Shown here piece after piece: positions 23,228 to 31,754 of a stretch of DNA of 64,000 nt; within the stretch, counting starts at the first letter, position 1; each line of letters opens with the position of its first letter. The stretch lies in the NCBI RefSeq assembly GCF_004614235.1, contig NZ_SPVH01000001.1:124001-188000 (forward strand). Direction: 5' to 3'. The notes under the pieces are model-generated. The model was not told the DNA's origin. It searched no databases and saw nothing but the letters and a program-made list of their open reading frames with translations. This stretch comes from Brevundimonas intermedia (lineage in GTDB: Bacteria > Pseudomonadota > Alphaproteobacteria > Caulobacterales > Caulobacteraceae). The position numbers and the translations under genes were made by a program.

Positions 23228-25444
23228 TCACGGCCGAAGCCGCGACGCACGAACCCGCGCTTGACCATTGAGGCGGGGAGACGTCGCATCGGTTCCGACA
23301 AACACCTTGTAGTCCCCGACCGGAACGGACCAACCGGGACGCTGCGTGTCCCAGTTCCCCAGCAACCGGCGGTCAGCGGTCAGCGAGACCGTGCGGCTTT
23401 CGCCCGGCGCCAGCGACACCGGCTCGAATCCGATCAGCCGTTGTTGCGACCGGCCCGGCGACTCGGTCAAATAGACTTGCGGCACGTCCACCCCCGCGCG
23501 ATCGCCGGTATTGGCCACCTTAAAGCTGACGGTCAGGGTGTCGCCGCCTTCGACCTTCAGATCGCTGTAGGCGAAGTCCGTGTAGGACAGGCCGAAGCCG
23601 AAGGGAAACAGCGGGCGCGCGTTCTTGGCCTCGAACCAGCGATAGCCGACGTCGGCCCCTTCAATCGTGTAATCGACCGGAAAGCTAGGTCGCGTCTCGC
23701 CCATTGCGACGAGGCCGGCTGACGGCTGGTCGATGCCTGGAATGACAGGACGAGGCAGTTGATCCACGGAGGCTGGGAAGGTCACCGGCAGTCGACCAGA
23801 CGGATTGACGTCGCCGAACAGGATGTCGGCGATCGCCTCGCCGCCCTTGGCGCCCGAGTACCAGGCCTCAAGCACCGCTGGCACGTGCTCTAGCCACGGC
23901 ATCACCACCGGCCCGCCGGTCTGGAGGACCACGATGGTGTTGGGGTTGGCGCGCGCCACGGCTTCGATCAGCGCTTCCTGATTGCCCGGCAGCGAGAGGT
24001 CGGGCACGTCCACCGCCTCGGTGGTCCATTGGCCGACGAAGATAATGGCCAAGTCAGCCTTTGCCGCCAGGTCGACGGCCTCGGATACATAGCGGCCGTG
24101 GGCGAAACGGACGGTGGCGTTCGGCGCCTCGGCCTTGATCGCCGCCAGCGGCGACGAGCCGTGATACAGGGCGTTGCTGAAGGGCCCCATGGCGTTTTCG
24201 CCGCCGATGCGGACTGTTGCAGCCGGCCCGCCGGGCGCGGCGACCTGCGAAGATCCGCCGCCGGACAAGACGCCCACATCCGCCTGATCGCCAATCACCA
24301 CGATGTTGCGGGCGGTACGGGCAAGCGGCAGCAGATCACGCTCGTTCTTCAACAAGACCACCCCGCGTTCGGCTACGCGGCGCGCCACCTGAGCATGGGC
24401 GTCGAAATCGATGACGCCACCCGGCTGAGGCTGGTCGTCGAACATGCCGGTGGAGATCATGGTGCGCACGATCCGGTGCGCCGCATCGTCTACCCGTGTG
24501 ACATACCGCGCGTCGCCGCCCGCCACCGCCTCGGTCAGCAGGCGTCCGAAATAAGGTTCCCGGTCCAGCTGCTCGCCGGACTGTTGATCCAGGCCGTTCA
24601 GCAGGGCCTCAGTCGAATGCACCGCCCCCCAGTCTGACATCACCCAGCCCTTGTAGCCCCAGTCGCGCTTGAGCACGTCGTTGAGCAGGGTCGGGTTCTC
24701 GCAAGCATACACGTCGTTGACGCGATTGTAGGCGCACATCACCGAACCGGGCTGGCCACGCTCGATCGCAATTTGGAAGGCCAGCAGGTCGCTTTCGCGG
24801 CCTGCGGCCTCGCCGATGTCGGTGCTGTGGAAGTTGCGGCCGGTCTCGTTGCCGTTGAAGGCGAAGTGTTTGATGGTCGAAATGATGCGGTTGCTCTGAA
24901 TCCCGCGAATGGATTCGCCCGCCAGGGTTCCGGCCAGAAGAGGGTCCTCGCCCAGATATTCGAAGTTCCGGCCGTTGCGCGGGTCCCGGACCAGATTGAC
25001 GCCGCCCGCCAGCAAGACGTTGAAGCCCTTGGCGCGCGTCTCGGCCCCGACCATGGCGCCGCCCTCACGCGCGAGTTCGGGATCGAAGGTGGCCGCCAGC
25101 GCCAGGCCGGACGGCAGGGCGGTGGCGCCGTCGCCTCTGAGCCCGGCCACCCATGACACCCCCAGGCTGGCGTCCGTCTCTTTCAAAGCCGGCACCCCCA
25201 CACGCTCAACACCCGGCACATAGCCTGCGCCAGGAATTGCGCCTTCAGGGATCGGCGTGTCGCCGAAGAACGGCAAGGGCATCGTGCCATGCAGTAACGA
25301 CAGCTTCTCCTCCATCGTCATGCGTCCGACCAGGGCGGCGGCGCGCGCATCGGCGGCGGCGTCCTGGACTTGGGCGTGCGCCTGAATCGGCGCGACCAAG
25401 GCGGTGGCGGCAAGGAGCGCGTGAGCGAAAGGTCTGAAGGTCAT
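23228..25444 (-). CDS. GH3 beta-glucosidase (BglX-like), exported
   Basis: The 738-residue enzyme has a signal peptide (cleavage after IQAHAQ), a GH3 N-terminal TIM barrel, a GH3 C-terminal domain and a Fn3-like tail (LTVSFKVANTGDRAGVDVPQVYL). The catalytic nucleophile is D271 in GWVMSDWGAVHS, and the substrate-binding KH pair is at 192-193 (IKHFAFNGNE). It should cleave terminal beta-glucosides in the periplasm. The start ATG is preceded by GGGGACGG. A LacI-type 14-bp dyad lies at 25490-25503, 46 bases before the start, so it probably belongs to the LacI regulon of this region. Confidence 0.93.
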   Translation of the reverse strand: MTFRPFAHALLAATALVAPIQAHAQVQDAAADARAAALVGRMTMEEKLSLLHGTMPLPFFGDTPIPEGAIPGAGYVPGVERVGVPALKETDASLGVSWVAGLRGDGATALPSGLALAATFDPELAREGGAMVGAETRAKGFNVLLAGGVNLVRDPRNGRNFEYLGEDPLLAGTLAGESIRGIQSNRIISTIKHFAFNGNETGRNFHSTDIGEAAGRESDLLAFQIAIERGQPGSVMCAYNRVNDVYACENPTLLNDVLKRDWGYKGWVMSDWGAVHSTEALLNGLDQQSGEQLDREPYFGRLLTEAVAGGDARYVTRVDDAAHRIVRTMISTGMFDDQPQPGGVIDFDAHAQVARRVAERGVVLLKNERDLLPLARTARNIVVIGDQADVGVLSGGGSSQVAAPGGPAATVRIGGENAMGPFSNALYHGSSPLAAIKAEAPNATVRFAHGRYVSEAVDLAAKADLAIIFVGQWTTEAVDVPDLSLPGNQEALIEAVARANPNTIVVLQTGGPVVMPWLEHVPAVLEAWYSGAKGGEAIADILFGDVNPSGRLPVTFPASVDQLPRPVIPGIDQPSAGLVAMGETRPSFPVDYTIEGADVGYRWFEAKNARPLFPFGFGLSYTDFAYSDLKVEGGDTLTVSFKVANTGDRAGVDVPQVYLTESPGRSQQRLIGFEPVSLAPGESRTVSLTADRRLLGNWDTQRPGWSVPVGDYKVFVGTDATSPRLNGQARVRASRLRP

Positions 25445-25489
25445 TTCCGTCCCCGTGGGCGCACAATGTGACGCGCCTCATTTGTTGTT

Positions 25490-25503
25490 AGACAACGTTA
25501 CCA
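25490..25503. promoter_or_regulatory. LacI-type operator upstream of GH3 gene
   Basis: AGACAACGTTACCA matches the regional dyad TGACAACGTTACCA at 13 of 14 positions, with the AACGTT core typical of LacI-family operators. It lies upstream of the GH3 gene (start 25444) and just past the 3' end of the second LacI gene. Confidence 0.65.
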
Positions 25504-25553
25504 TATCCAGTCGGCGGATTTTGGCAACTGGGATCATTGTGCGCAGTCGTGTT

Positions 25554-26618
25554 TCAGCCGATCGGCACGGTATGGGGCGCTGCGGCGCTTTGACCTTCCA
25601 ACAGGCTGTGGGGCAGCACGACCGAGATCGTCCCCCTCCCCTCGGCCAGAGCATCGGCCGCATCCAACGCCGCCCACGCCATTTGCGTCAACGGCTGGCG
25701 CACGGTGGTCAAGGTCGGCCAGCCCGCCATCACCGTTCGAAGCCCGTCGAAGCCGACGATCGAGAGACAGGCTGCGGCGGGATCTTCCGACCGCAGCCGC
25801 GCGGCCCGACGCACGCCTACCGCCATCATGTCGTTGGAGGCGAAAACGGCGGTCGGAGGCTCGTCCAGATCCAGCAGACCCATCGCGGCGTCGAAGCCAG
25901 ACGCCTCAGTGAACCAACCCTGCCGAATCAGCCCCGGATCGATCTCGATCCCAGCGGTGCGCATGGCGCGAACATATCCCTGACGGCGCGCTTCCGCCGC
26001 GCCGTGGCCAGGGTGGCCGCTGATCAGGGCGATGCGTCGATGCCCAAGGGTCAACAATCGCTGGGTCATGTCGAACGATGCAGCCTCGTCGTCCATCCCC
26101 ACATAGACACAGCGGTCGAGATCCAGTGTCGGCGCGATGCGAACCACCGGCGCGCCCGTGGCCTCCAGCGCCGCGATCACCCGCATATTGTCCGCCAGGG
26201 GCGGCAGCAGGATGAAGGCGTCCTTTGTCAGGCCGCTAGCCACCGCCCGAACCTCCGACTCTAAGTCGGCGTTGGCACGGACGATCTCGATCGCCAGACT
26301 GGAACCGAGCGCTTGGCAACGGTCGATGAACCCTGTTTCCAGCGCCGACAGATAGGCATGGTTTTCGAGAAAGGCCTCGGCCGTCGCATAGGTGACAAGG
26401 CCAATCAGGCGGGTGCGCCCACCACTGAGGCCGCGCGCGGCAAGATTGGGCGTGTAGCCCAATGCGACGACAGCCGCTCGCACGCGGTCCCGCACGTCTG
26501 CCCTGACGCCCGCCTCGGCGTTCAGGACACGCGACACTGTCTTGAAGGATACACCGGCTCGGGCGGCGACATCCTTGATCGTCGGCTTGCGCGAGGTTGA
26601 AATCGGGGCTTTGGTCAC
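25554..26618 (-). CDS. LacI-family regulator (2), likely local regulon repressor
   Basis: The 354-residue protein has a LacI helix-turn-helix (IKDVAARAGVSFKTVSRVLNAEAG, about residues 14-37), the hinge segment LGYTPNLAARGLSGG and a full effector domain (LIGLVTYAT, CVYVGMDDEAA, HRRIALISGHPGH, PTAVFASNDMMAVG, LSIVGFDG). It starts at GTG 26618. It is flanked by two 14-bp dyads (25490 and 26704), making it the best candidate to bind the TGRYAACGTTRYCA sites. It is divergent from the carboxylesterase gene. The expected effector is a sugar released by the GH3 enzymes. Confidence 0.9.
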   Translation of the reverse strand: MTKAPISTSRKPTIKDVAARAGVSFKTVSRVLNAEAGVRADVRDRVRAAVVALGYTPNLAARGLSGGRTRLIGLVTYATAEAFLENHAYLSALETGFIDRCQALGSSLAIEIVRANADLESEVRAVASGLTKDAFILLPPLADNMRVIAALEATGAPVVRIAPTLDLDRCVYVGMDDEAASFDMTQRLLTLGHRRIALISGHPGHGAAEARRQGYVRAMRTAGIEIDPGLIRQGWFTEASGFDAAMGLLDLDEPPTAVFASNDMMAVGVRRAARLRSEDPAAACLSIVGFDGLRTVMAGWPTLTTVRQPLTQMAWAALDAADALAEGRGTISVVLPHSLLEGQSAAAPHTVPIG

Positions 26619-26703
26619 CGCTTGAGACTAGGCCGCATCAAAAGGGTTCGCCAGTCGGAAACCGGCTTTGGCTTGACGCCGCTTCGGAAAGCGATAGCGT
26701 GAC

Positions 26704-26717
26704 CGGTAACGTTGTCA
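26704..26717. promoter_or_regulatory. LacI-type operator between LacI(2) and carboxylesterase
   Basis: CGGTAACGTTGTCA matches TGGTAACGTTGTCA at 13 of 14 positions. It sits in the divergent gap, 35 bases before the carboxylesterase start and 86 bases before the LacI start, where it could control both. Confidence 0.65.
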
Positions 26718-26751
26718 GCGCCAATCAGAGCGCCATCGGGAGGGACTACTC

Positions 26752-28368
26752 ATGACCATCCAACTGATCCGGTCTACGCATAGCGTGGCCGGACGCCGGG
26801 GCGCCGCGCTTGCCGCCGCCTCAATCGCGGCTCTCATGCTCGCTGGCGCGGCCGGCCAGGCCCAGGCCCAGACCCAGGCCGGCCCTGTCGCCACGACCAC
26901 TACGGGCCAGGTCGCCGGTGTCACCGCCGACGGTGTCACCGCCTGGAAGGGCATTCCCTTCGCCCAGCCGCCAGTCGGCCCGCTGCGTTGGCGTGCGCCC
27001 CAGCCGCCGCGCGCCTGGTCGGGCGTGAGGCCCGCAACTGACTACAGCAACGATTGCATGCAGATTCCCTTTGCTGCCGACGCCGCGCCGTTGGGGACGC
27101 CGCCGGCCGAAGACTGCCTTTATCTGAACGTCTGGAAGCCGGCTGACGCGCCAGCCGACGCCAAACTGCCCGTCGTGGTCTGGATTTATGGCGGCGGCTG
27201 GGTGAACGGCGGCGCCTCGCCCACCGTCTATAGCGGCGCGCCGATGGCCAAGGAGGGCGTAGTCTTCGCCAGCTTCAACTATCGGTTGGGTCGCTTCGGC
27301 TTCTTCGCCCATCCTGCTCTGACGGCTGAGAACGCCGACGACGGCCATCTGGGCAATTACGGCTACATGGACCAAATTGCGGCCTTGAAATGGATCCAGG
27401 CCAATATCGCGGCCTTTGGCGGCGACCCCGACAACATCACCATCATGGGAGAATCGGCTGGCGGCGGATCGGTTCTGAACCTGATGACCACACCCCTCGC
27501 CGAAGGCTTGTTCGACCGCGCTATTTCCATGTCGGCGCCCGCGCGCATGGACTCCAGCCTGAAGCCGCTTCACGCCGAGGGCAAGCCCGACGCCGAGGAT
27601 GACGGCCAAGGCTTCGCCGAATGGGCGGGCGTCACCGGCGACGACGCTCAGGCGTTGGCGGCGCTTCGTGCCCTGCCGGCCGAAAAGATCGTCGAAGGCA
27701 CCGGCATGGCCACCCGCCCCGTCGCGCCCGCCAGCGGCCCAATGATCGACGGCAAGATCATGGTGGGGGCCGACAGCGTGTTCCGCGCCCAGCAACAGGC
27801 GCGCGTTCCTCTGATGATCGGCGGTGTCACCGCCGATATCGGTTGGGGCCCGCCCCTGCCCCGCGACGAGATGCTGGCCCGCTTCCCGGACCCCGAAGCA
27901 GCCCGCGCCGCCTATGGCGACATCACCCCCGACGAGGCCTTCCGCTACTCCATCTATATGGACTCCTTCATGATCGAGCCGGCTCGGTTCATCGCCCAGG
28001 AGCAGACCAAGGCAGGGGCGCCCGTCTGGCACTATCGCTACGGCTATGTGGCGGACACGATGCGGAGCGAATGGCCCGCGGTTCCCCATGCGACGGAAAT
28101 CCCGTTCTTCTTGCAGACCATCGACGCCCGCTACCCGGACAAGGTGACGCCGGCGGATCGCGAGGCCTCCAAGCTGATCGCCTCCTACATCGTCAACTTC
28201 GCCCGCGCCGGCGACCCGAACGGCGCCGGCCTGCCGCGTTGGCCGGTGTTCGACGCCCAGTCCCAGCCGGTAATGCGCTTCAACAACGACGGCGTCGAAG
28301 GCGGTCCCGATCCGTGGCGCGCTCGACTGGACGTCACCCAGGCTGCGGCCGAAGCCGCCCGCAAGTAA
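26752..28368 (+). CDS. Type-B carboxylesterase, exported
   Basis: The 538-residue protein has a signal peptide (cleavage near GAAGQAQAQ), the carboxylesterase-B signature EDCLYLNVW (residues 120-128), an oxyanion-hole GGG (147-149, WIYGGGWVNGG) and the nucleophile S235 in GESAGGGS. A C-terminal HATEIPFF segment supplies the catalytic histidine. The family hydrolyses carboxylic esters, often of aromatic acids or sugars. The ribosome site GGGAGGGA is strong. A LacI-type operator precedes the gene and a strong intrinsic terminator follows. With neighbouring GH3 and receptor genes it probably removes acyl groups from imported glucosides in the periplasm. Confidence 0.92.
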   Translation: MTIQLIRSTHSVAGRRGAALAAASIAALMLAGAAGQAQAQTQAGPVATTTTGQVAGVTADGVTAWKGIPFAQPPVGPLRWRAPQPPRAWSGVRPATDYSNDCMQIPFAADAAPLGTPPAEDCLYLNVWKPADAPADAKLPVVVWIYGGGWVNGGASPTVYSGAPMAKEGVVFASFNYRLGRFGFFAHPALTAENADDGHLGNYGYMDQIAALKWIQANIAAFGGDPDNITIMGESAGGGSVLNLMTTPLAEGLFDRAISMSAPARMDSSLKPLHAEGKPDAEDDGQGFAEWAGVTGDDAQALAALRALPAEKIVEGTGMATRPVAPASGPMIDGKIMVGADSVFRAQQQARVPLMIGGVTADIGWGPPLPRDEMLARFPDPEAARAAYGDITPDEAFRYSIYMDSFMIEPARFIAQEQTKAGAPVWHYRYGYVADTMRSEWPAVPHATEIPFFLQTIDARYPDKVTPADREASKLIASYIVNFARAGDPNGAGLPRWPVFDAQSQPVMRFNNDGVEGGPDPWRARLDVTQAAAEAARK

Positions 28369-28397
28369 CGCGCAACCTTCCTAAGGGTGCTAAACTG

Positions 28398-28428
28398 ACG
28401 GCGTCGCGATCATCGCGACGCCGTTTTC
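28398..28428 (+). terminator. Intrinsic terminator after carboxylesterase
   Basis: A perfect 13-bp stem (ACGGCGTCGCGAT / ATCGCGACGCCGT) around a single C is followed by TTTTCTT, 30 bases after the carboxylesterase stop. Confidence 0.85.
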
Positions 28429-28533
28429 TTATGCCCGACGATTTGGCGTCGACGCCGCTCAGCCAAGCAAAGCGCTGGCGGCGCACGCCCGACAGAACGT
28501 CTCTAGCGCGTCTCTTCCACTCGGCATCTCGAC

Positions 28534-28566
28534 AAAAAAGGGCCGCTGCGGAAAACCGCAGCGGCC
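28534..28566 (-). terminator. Intrinsic terminator after TonB receptor (minus strand)
   Basis: On the minus strand an 11-bp stem GGCCGCTGCGG / CCGCAGCGGCC with a TTTT loop is followed by one C and six T residues. It lies 33 bases past the receptor stop at 28599 and faces the carboxylesterase terminator. Confidence 0.88.
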
Positions 28567-28598
28567 AGGCCGGCGCTCAGGATGCCGGAAAGGCACGT

Positions 28599-31547
28599 CT
28601 AGAAGCTGGCGGTCAGTTGCGCGCTGAAGGTGCGGCCGTAGGGGTGAGAGTAGGATCCGTTGAACACCGACTGACTGGTGATCACGATGGGAGGATCCTC
28701 GTCCGTCAGATTCTGGATCGTCAGCGAGGCCCGCAGTCCCTTCACGAACCCGCCCGCCGGCGCCCGGAATTCGGTGGCGTAGGCCAAAGTGGCGTCGGCC
28801 GTGACCCAGGCATCGACCTTTTGAGGCGTGATGGACGATCCCAGGGAATCGACCGCCAGATCATTGGTGTAGCCGCCCGTATAGTTGACGAACAGGTTGC
28901 CGCTGAACTCACGCCAGTTGGCGCCCAAGGACGCCCGGCCCCGCCATTCGATGGGCGTGCTGTAGAAGCCCAGGCGATCCTCGAACGGCTGCCCCTCTAC
29001 GACCTGCTGCTCATTGCTCATCGTCCAACTGGCCGCCAGCGAGGCATTGACCGACAACTCGCCAAACCGGCGATCGTAGAAGACGCTGGCGTCGATACCG
29101 TCCTGGCGTGTCGCCGCCAGATTGGTGTTGCGCTGGTCGATCAGCACATTGACGGCGCAGAAGTCTGGGATGCCGCCGTACAGCAGGGTGCGACCCAAGT
29201 ATTGCTGCAACAACGGATCGGACGTCGTCAGGTCGGCGTTCGAGCAGGTGGTCGGGTTGTTGATGGGTATGATGTTGGCCGCAAAACCCCGATAGTCAGG
29301 ATAGAGCCCGGCCTGATAGGCGCCCAGCGCATCCGGGGATGCGATACGGCCTGTGTAGCTGATATTGTAGTAGGTGGCGTTGAAGGTGAAGTCGCCCAGT
29401 TCGAGATCGCCGCCGAAGGACCAGTTTGTGGCCTCTTCAGGCTTGAGATCCGGGTTTGAACCCAAAACCAGCCCAACGTTAGCCAACGTCAGCCCCGCGC
29501 CCGGCAGGTTCAGGAAGCCGTTTGTCACGCGCGGGTCGCTGTTGGACGACGGAAAGCCGAACGAGGACGAATAGGCGAACAGATTGACATCCGGCAGCGA
29601 CGGTGCCCGGAACGACGTGCCCCAGGACCCCCGCAGGCTGAAGGTGTCAGTGACGTCCAAGGTGACGCCGATCTTGGGATTTGTGGTGTTGCCCACATCG
29701 GAATAGTCGTCATAGCGGACGGCCGCATCGACGATCAGGCTCTGGACCAGCGGCACGCCCATTTCCGGACCGATAAGCGGCACGTAAAGCTCGCCGAAGG
29801 CCGACCAGATGGTCCGATCCAGCTTGCTGGTGGCCTCGGTGGTGTCGAACTCGAACGCGTTCAGCGCCGTGCGATTGGCTCCGTTGACGTTGTAGTTGTA
29901 GGCTTCGTTGCGCTCACCGCCGAAAGCCGCACGCACCGTGCCGCCCGGCAGGTCGAACAACGGCCCGTTGAACTTGACCACAATGTCGTCCAGGCCGTTC
30001 CCGCTGCTCTGAATATTGTCGCCCAGCAATGTCGACAGTTGCGCGTCCGACAATGAGGTGCTGCTCAGCGGATTGATGTCTCCGGTGTTGATCCGATACT
30101 GCAAAGCCGTCGGATTGAGATTCAACCCCGTCTGACAATAGTTGCACGCTTCGTCCCGCCCGAACGTATAGGAAGCGTCCATCTTCCAATCGAAGGGCAG
30201 CAGCGCCCGGAAACCGGCGGTGATGCTGTAGGTTTCCGAATAGTTATTGAAGTTGCTCGTTCCAAAATCCTTAATGCCACTATATTGCACATTGAGGTTC
30301 GCCCCCGGCGCGACTCCGGGAATTCCGCTGATGTAATAGGGGTTCGGTGTCGCCGTGACGTTGCCGGCCGCATCGAAAAGGAACGGCGAAAGGGTGACGT
30401 TTTGGTTCACCGAAGCCAGCGAGCGCGAATAGGTCTCGCGCTTGCTGTAGGAGGCCTGCAGGAAACCTTCGATGTGCCGGCCGAACTGCTGGTTGGCGAA
30501 CAGAGAGAGTTGGTGCTTTTTCTGCTCGCCCACATAGTCCGTATATTCGGCGGAATCCGTGAGATTAGGCCGGTTCAGCAACAGGTCCGAGGCCGACAGT
30601 CCGACGTTCGCGCCCGTCGGAAGGCCGTAGTAGGTGTATGCGCCGGCTCTGGGCAGCGTCGGGTTCTGCGAACCGTCGGCGTTCTGGACATAGATGTTGG
30701 CGGGTCCCGAGACCGTCGCTGTCGTTCCGTTCAGCCGGTTGTCCGGTCCGCCGTAACGGGTCAGATCCTGCATCAGCAGCGGATTTTCCGACCGCAGATA
30801 GGCGTCACGGGAGGTGTATTCATACGCCAGCAGCACGTTGCCGCCACCCATGCCGCCCAGGTCGCCCCACATCTTGCCGGTCGTGAACGACGGCGAATAC
30901 TCGACCCCGCCGGTCTGGTTGGTGACCCGAAGCGACGCCTCGACGCCTTCGAAGTCCTTGCGCAACACATAGTTCACCACGCCCGCGACCGCGTCTGAGC
31001 CGTAGAGCGCCGAAGCGCCGTCCGCGATCACTTCGACGCGTTCCACGGCGGCCAACGGCACCTGGTTGGCTTCGGTGAAGTTCGAGGCCGCGCCCGTCGC
31101 GACAAGGCGGTGGCCGTCCACCAGCGTCAACGTCGCCTGGGCGCCGAGGCCACGAAGGTTGATGGCGTTGCCCTGCTGGGAATTATAGGAACCCTGTGTC
31201 CCGCCTTCGCGGAAGTCACCGAGATTCTTGACCTGCGGCAGGGTCCGGACGGCGTCGGCTACGTTGCTGACACCGGTTCTCAGGATTTCCTCACGCGAGA
31301 GGGTGACAGTTTCGCTGCCGACCGGCTTCACGCCCGAGATGTTGGTCCCGACGGCGGTGACGACGATGTCCTCGACGCTGGCGACATCGCCGTCTTCCTC
31401 GGTCTGTGCGGCCTCGCCGGATTGGGGCGAAGGCGTCTGCTGCGCCCAGGCTGCGGGCCCGAAAAGGGTCGTGGCCAGCACGGCGCCCGCCGCGGTGGTC
31501 AGCCAGCGCGCACGACGGCTCGTGTTGGATTGAATGATCGTCTTCAT
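28599..31547 (-). CDS. TonB-dependent receptor, probable glucoside/oligosaccharide importer
   Basis: The 982-residue outer-membrane receptor has a signal peptide (cleavage after FGPAAWAQ), a TonB box (VEDIVVTAVGTNI), a plug with VADAVRTLPQVKNLGDF, NAINLRGLGAQATLTLVDGHRLV and VEVIADGASALYGSDAVAGVVN, and a barrel ending in YGRTFSAQLTASF. AGGAGGGG precedes the ATG. Two LacI-type dyads lie 153-199 bases upstream. The plug variant with LVDGHRLV and GSDAVAGVVNYVL is common in receptors paired with glycosidases in Caulobacter, Xanthomonas and sphingomonads. It most likely brings the glucoside substrate of the three neighbouring GH3 enzymes across the outer membrane. Confidence 0.93.
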   Translation of the reverse strand: MKTIIQSNTSRRARWLTTAAGAVLATTLFGPAAWAQQTPSPQSGEAAQTEEDGDVASVEDIVVTAVGTNISGVKPVGSETVTLSREEILRTGVSNVADAVRTLPQVKNLGDFREGGTQGSYNSQQGNAINLRGLGAQATLTLVDGHRLVATGAASNFTEANQVPLAAVERVEVIADGASALYGSDAVAGVVNYVLRKDFEGVEASLRVTNQTGGVEYSPSFTTGKMWGDLGGMGGGNVLLAYEYTSRDAYLRSENPLLMQDLTRYGGPDNRLNGTTATVSGPANIYVQNADGSQNPTLPRAGAYTYYGLPTGANVGLSASDLLLNRPNLTDSAEYTDYVGEQKKHQLSLFANQQFGRHIEGFLQASYSKRETYSRSLASVNQNVTLSPFLFDAAGNVTATPNPYYISGIPGVAPGANLNVQYSGIKDFGTSNFNNYSETYSITAGFRALLPFDWKMDASYTFGRDEACNYCQTGLNLNPTALQYRINTGDINPLSSTSLSDAQLSTLLGDNIQSSGNGLDDIVVKFNGPLFDLPGGTVRAAFGGERNEAYNYNVNGANRTALNAFEFDTTEATSKLDRTIWSAFGELYVPLIGPEMGVPLVQSLIVDAAVRYDDYSDVGNTTNPKIGVTLDVTDTFSLRGSWGTSFRAPSLPDVNLFAYSSSFGFPSSNSDPRVTNGFLNLPGAGLTLANVGLVLGSNPDLKPEEATNWSFGGDLELGDFTFNATYYNISYTGRIASPDALGAYQAGLYPDYRGFAANIIPINNPTTCSNADLTTSDPLLQQYLGRTLLYGGIPDFCAVNVLIDQRNTNLAATRQDGIDASVFYDRRFGELSVNASLAASWTMSNEQQVVEGQPFEDRLGFYSTPIEWRGRASLGANWREFSGNLFVNYTGGYTNDLAVDSLGSSITPQKVDAWVTADATLAYATEFRAPAGGFVKGLRASLTIQNLTDEDPPIVITSQSVFNGSYSHPYGRTFSAQLTASF

Positions 31548-31699
31548 GGTTTCCCCTCCTGACGCGCTCCCGACGCGTCTATTGTTTCGTTGCGGCGCAC
31601 GTCGGCGCCGAGCGCGGGTTCAGCCGCGCCATCTGTCTTGGAAAAACGGAAAACCGCTTCCTTCCCTGCCGCCCGGACGCTCTGACGGCGCCTCGGGCA

Positions 31700-31713
31700 T
31701 GACAGCGTTCCCA
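31700..31713. promoter_or_regulatory. LacI-type operator (imperfect) upstream of TonB receptor
   Basis: TGACAGCGTTCCCA matches the regional consensus TGACAACGTTACCA at 12 of 14 positions. It is the receptor-proximal of two sites, 20 bases from a second, better copy, and may give cooperative binding. Confidence 0.45.
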
Positions 31714-31732
31714 TAGCATCGAACAGCTTTCA

Positions 31733-31746
31733 TGACAACGATACCA
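31733..31746. promoter_or_regulatory. LacI-type operator upstream of TonB receptor
   Basis: TGACAACGATACCA matches the regional consensus at 13 of 14 positions. It lies between the stop of the minus-strand GH3 gene (31755) and the TonB receptor start (31547). Confidence 0.6.
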
Positions 31747-31754
31747 GGATGGTG

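Noticed and set aside
27621..29459. 612-residue plus-strand frame spanning the carboxylesterase end and TonB receptor end
   Set aside because: It crosses two intrinsic terminators and overlaps well-supported genes in other frames.
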